Source of the DNA: Candidatus Pantoea varia
GTDB lineage: Bacteria; Pseudomonadota; Gammaproteobacteria; Enterobacterales; Enterobacteriaceae
Direction: 5' to 3'
Length of the DNA: 64,000 nt
NCBI RefSeq assembly: GCF_900115075.1
Contig: NZ_FOVG01000003.1
Coordinates: 186,001-250,000, forward strand
In this document: piece by piece, positions 62,787 through 64,000 of the stretch
Position numbering within the stretch: position 1 is the stretch's first letter
Layout: each line of letters starts with the position of its first letter
Notes under the pieces: model-generated
What the model saw: the letters and a program-made list of their open reading frames with translations, nothing else
Databases searched by the model: none
What the model was told of the DNA's origin: nothing
Translations under genes and position numbers: made by a program

Positions 62787-63875
62787 ATGATTAAACGCAA
62801 GGTTATCCCCATTTTGCTCTGTTGCTTATTTATGACAGCGTGCGATCAAAAAAAAGAAGCGGAAGCCACACCACCGCGCGTAATTAAAGTATTTACCCTT
62901 GAATCGGATATCGCGCAGAATATCCGGGTTTTTCCTGCACGTATTCAGGCGGGTGATAATACCGATCTCGCATTTAAACGCGCGGGCCAGCTGGTACAGC
63001 TCGATATACGTGATGGAACGCCTGTAAAATCAGGGCAATTGCTTGCCACCCTGAATGATGCGGATGCAAAACTGCGGGTACGCGATCGTCAGACAGCGCT
63101 GCAGCTGGCGGAGCGGCAATTTCAGCGCTTTAACACGCTGGCGCAGCGCAGCGCAGTTTCAAAGTCTGAGATGGATATTCAGCGCGCTAACCGTGATGCC
63201 GCCGCGACTGCACTTAAAATCGCACAGGAGGAGTTACAGTTTCTGACTCTGCGCGCGCCGTTTGATGGGGTGATTGCCAGGGTGCAGGCGCGTAATCATC
63301 AGGTGGTGGCCGCCGGGCAGCCGATTGCGCTGCTGACCCGGGCCGATCTGCTCGACGTCATCTTCACGCTGCCGGAAACCCTCTTCACCAGCCTCGACAT
63401 CCAGAATATTCACTATCAGCCTGAGGTGCAGTTTAACGCCCTGCCCGGTCGCTTTTTTACCGCGCAGTACAAAGAGCATACCAGCCAGACTGACGCCGCC
63501 ACGCTGACTTATCAGGTGGTGCTGACCATGCCACGTCCGGCGGATCTGCCAGGCGTTGCAGGTCTCAGCGGTTCTGTGCGCGTTAAGCTGCATAACCTGC
63601 CGAATGCTCCAGCCCAGCCGCGTCTGGTGGTGCCTGCGGCTGCAGTATTTAATCCCGATCGCAGCCCCACCAATCAACCGCATGTCTGGCTGGTTGAGCA
63701 GGATGGCGAGGCGCTGCGTGTAAAAGATCGACCGGTCGAAGTGGGTCGTCTCACCGCTCAGGGCATTGAAATCCTCAGCGGGCTGAAGCCGGGCGACCGC
63801 ATTGTTGCCGCCGGTGTCGGTGAGTTGCGTGACGGTGAAGCGGTGCGCATCTGGCAGCGCGAGCGGGGGTTATAA
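62787..63875 (+). CDS. RND periplasmic adaptor lipoprotein
   Basis: 362 aa. Lipobox FMTAC (Cys19). HlyD-like organisation: KRAGQLVQLDIRDGTPVKSGQ (first lipoyl half, core GQLVQLDIRDGTPVKSGQLL), hairpin helices to about residue 155, LRAPFDGVIARVQARNHQVV (second half), then barrel and LSGLKPGDRIVAAGVGELRD. It belongs to the branch of MFPs paired with MMPL/RND permeases having MRIQEHFIDKPIRI-type starts, different from the AcrA-like adaptor at 3769-4911. AAGGCGAAGAAT ribosome site. TAATG overlap with the permease. Confidence 0.92.
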   Translation: MIKRKVIPILLCCLFMTACDQKKEAEATPPRVIKVFTLESDIAQNIRVFPARIQAGDNTDLAFKRAGQLVQLDIRDGTPVKSGQLLATLNDADAKLRVRDRQTALQLAERQFQRFNTLAQRSAVSKSEMDIQRANRDAAATALKIAQEELQFLTLRAPFDGVIARVQARNHQVVAAGQPIALLTRADLLDVIFTLPETLFTSLDIQNIHYQPEVQFNALPGRFFTAQYKEHTSQTDAATLTYQVVLTMPRPADLPGVAGLSGSVRVKLHNLPNAPAQPRLVVPAAAVFNPDRSPTNQPHVWLVEQDGEALRVKDRPVEVGRLTAQGIEILSGLKPGDRIVAAGVGELRDGEAVRIWQRERGL

Positions 63876-64000
63876 TGCGTATTCAGGAGCATTTTATTGA
63901 TAAACCCATTCGCATCTGGATGGTCATTCTTCTGCTGGGCGTGGGCGGGATCTATGCGCTGCTGAACATCGGCCGCCTTGAAGATCCGCTGTTTACGATT
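63875..64000 (+). CDS. RND permease, 5' end (runs off the window)
   Basis: 42 codons: MRIQEHFIDKPIRIWMVIL, first membrane helix, then GRLEDPLFTI, which is the start of an RND permease of the NolG/VexF-like group. The ATG shares its A with the adaptor's TAA. The rest is outside the window. Confidence 0.9.
   Translation, partial: MRIQEHFIDKPIRIWMVILLLGVGGIYALLNIGRLEDPLFTI

Noticed and set aside
1..64000. CRISPR arrays, tRNA or rRNA genes, plasmid origins
   Set aside because: No regularly spaced repeats, cloverleaf sequences or iterons were found on reading through the window; the palindromic repeats are irregularly spaced and lack spacers.

Overview
The window looks like DNA from an enterobacterium, most likely Erwiniaceae (Pantoea/Erwinia-like). 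This rests on gene families and codon style (DnaJ tail, Bor lipoprotein, EptA, DUF4225, AI-2E exporter, Xre-RES); no rRNA or tRNA gene is present to settle it. No core housekeeping operon is seen. It reads as an accessory region of a chromosome or large plasmid, rich in transporters, divergent regulator-enzyme pairs, toxin-like genes and broken genes.

Layout. 0-5.6 kb: RND efflux pump (membrane fusion protein plus permease) flanked by two TetR genes; the divergent TetR shares an intergenic region with a tandem 14-bp operator-like repeat. 6-11.3 kb: small or decayed genes (GntR fragment, two GNAT acetyltransferases, VOC protein, amber-interrupted WYL regulator, DUF4225 protein tail-to-tail with a 2-TM protein, broken DUF2268 protease). 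11.5-17.1 kb: five-gene peptide/opine-type ABC importer bracketed by an ~82-bp imperfect inverted repeat. 17.5-27.6 kb: DUF6434, arginase-like enzyme, chemoreceptor with a sigma-28-type promoter, LysR/oxidoreductase pair, two RhtB/LysE exporters, cupin, GNAT. 27.7-29.5 kb: gene graveyard with a MarA/RamA-like regulator, a 40-bp perfect palindrome, an RND pump tail, three decayed ICE conjugation genes, a dnaJ tail and a Bor lipoprotein. 30-43 kb: secreted phytase-like esterase, DUF2157/GDYXXLXY pair, HxlR-SDR-ene reductase(broken)-YciI cluster, hypothetical envelope proteins, P-loop kinase, FAD oxidoreductase. 43.2-49.5 kb: EptA phosphoethanolamine transferase, a 3.06-kb IS3-type unit carrying an HNH toxin and its immunity gene, then an NADP-binding reductase with a divergent HxlR. 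49.5-64 kb: TetR/GST pair, polar amino-acid ABC importer with an M20 amidohydrolase, TetR plus alpha/beta hydrolase, Xre-RES toxin-antitoxin, AI-2E exporter, P2-type ATPase, and the start of a second RND pump cut by the window edge.

Three structural signals stand out. (1) An interspersed palindromic repeat (two GTCCGC/GCGGAC hairpin arms, loops like TTTTCGCTCATA and TATGTGCCAAAA) occurs about 18 times between 7.9 and 40.5 kb, almost always in one orientation, and is not seen beyond. (2) The IS3-type unit at 45172-48228 has matching terminal repeats, a TTA target duplication and sits in the loop of a bidirectional terminator whose stem halves are now 3 kb apart. (3) RAQPRD, TIGR03758 and TIGR03745 family remnants at 28.2-28.7 kb show that an integrative conjugative element was once here. 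Several genes (WYL regulator, ene reductase, DUF2268, dnaJ tail, OrfB) are broken by single stops, small indels or deletions, so the region is decaying as well as acquiring genes.
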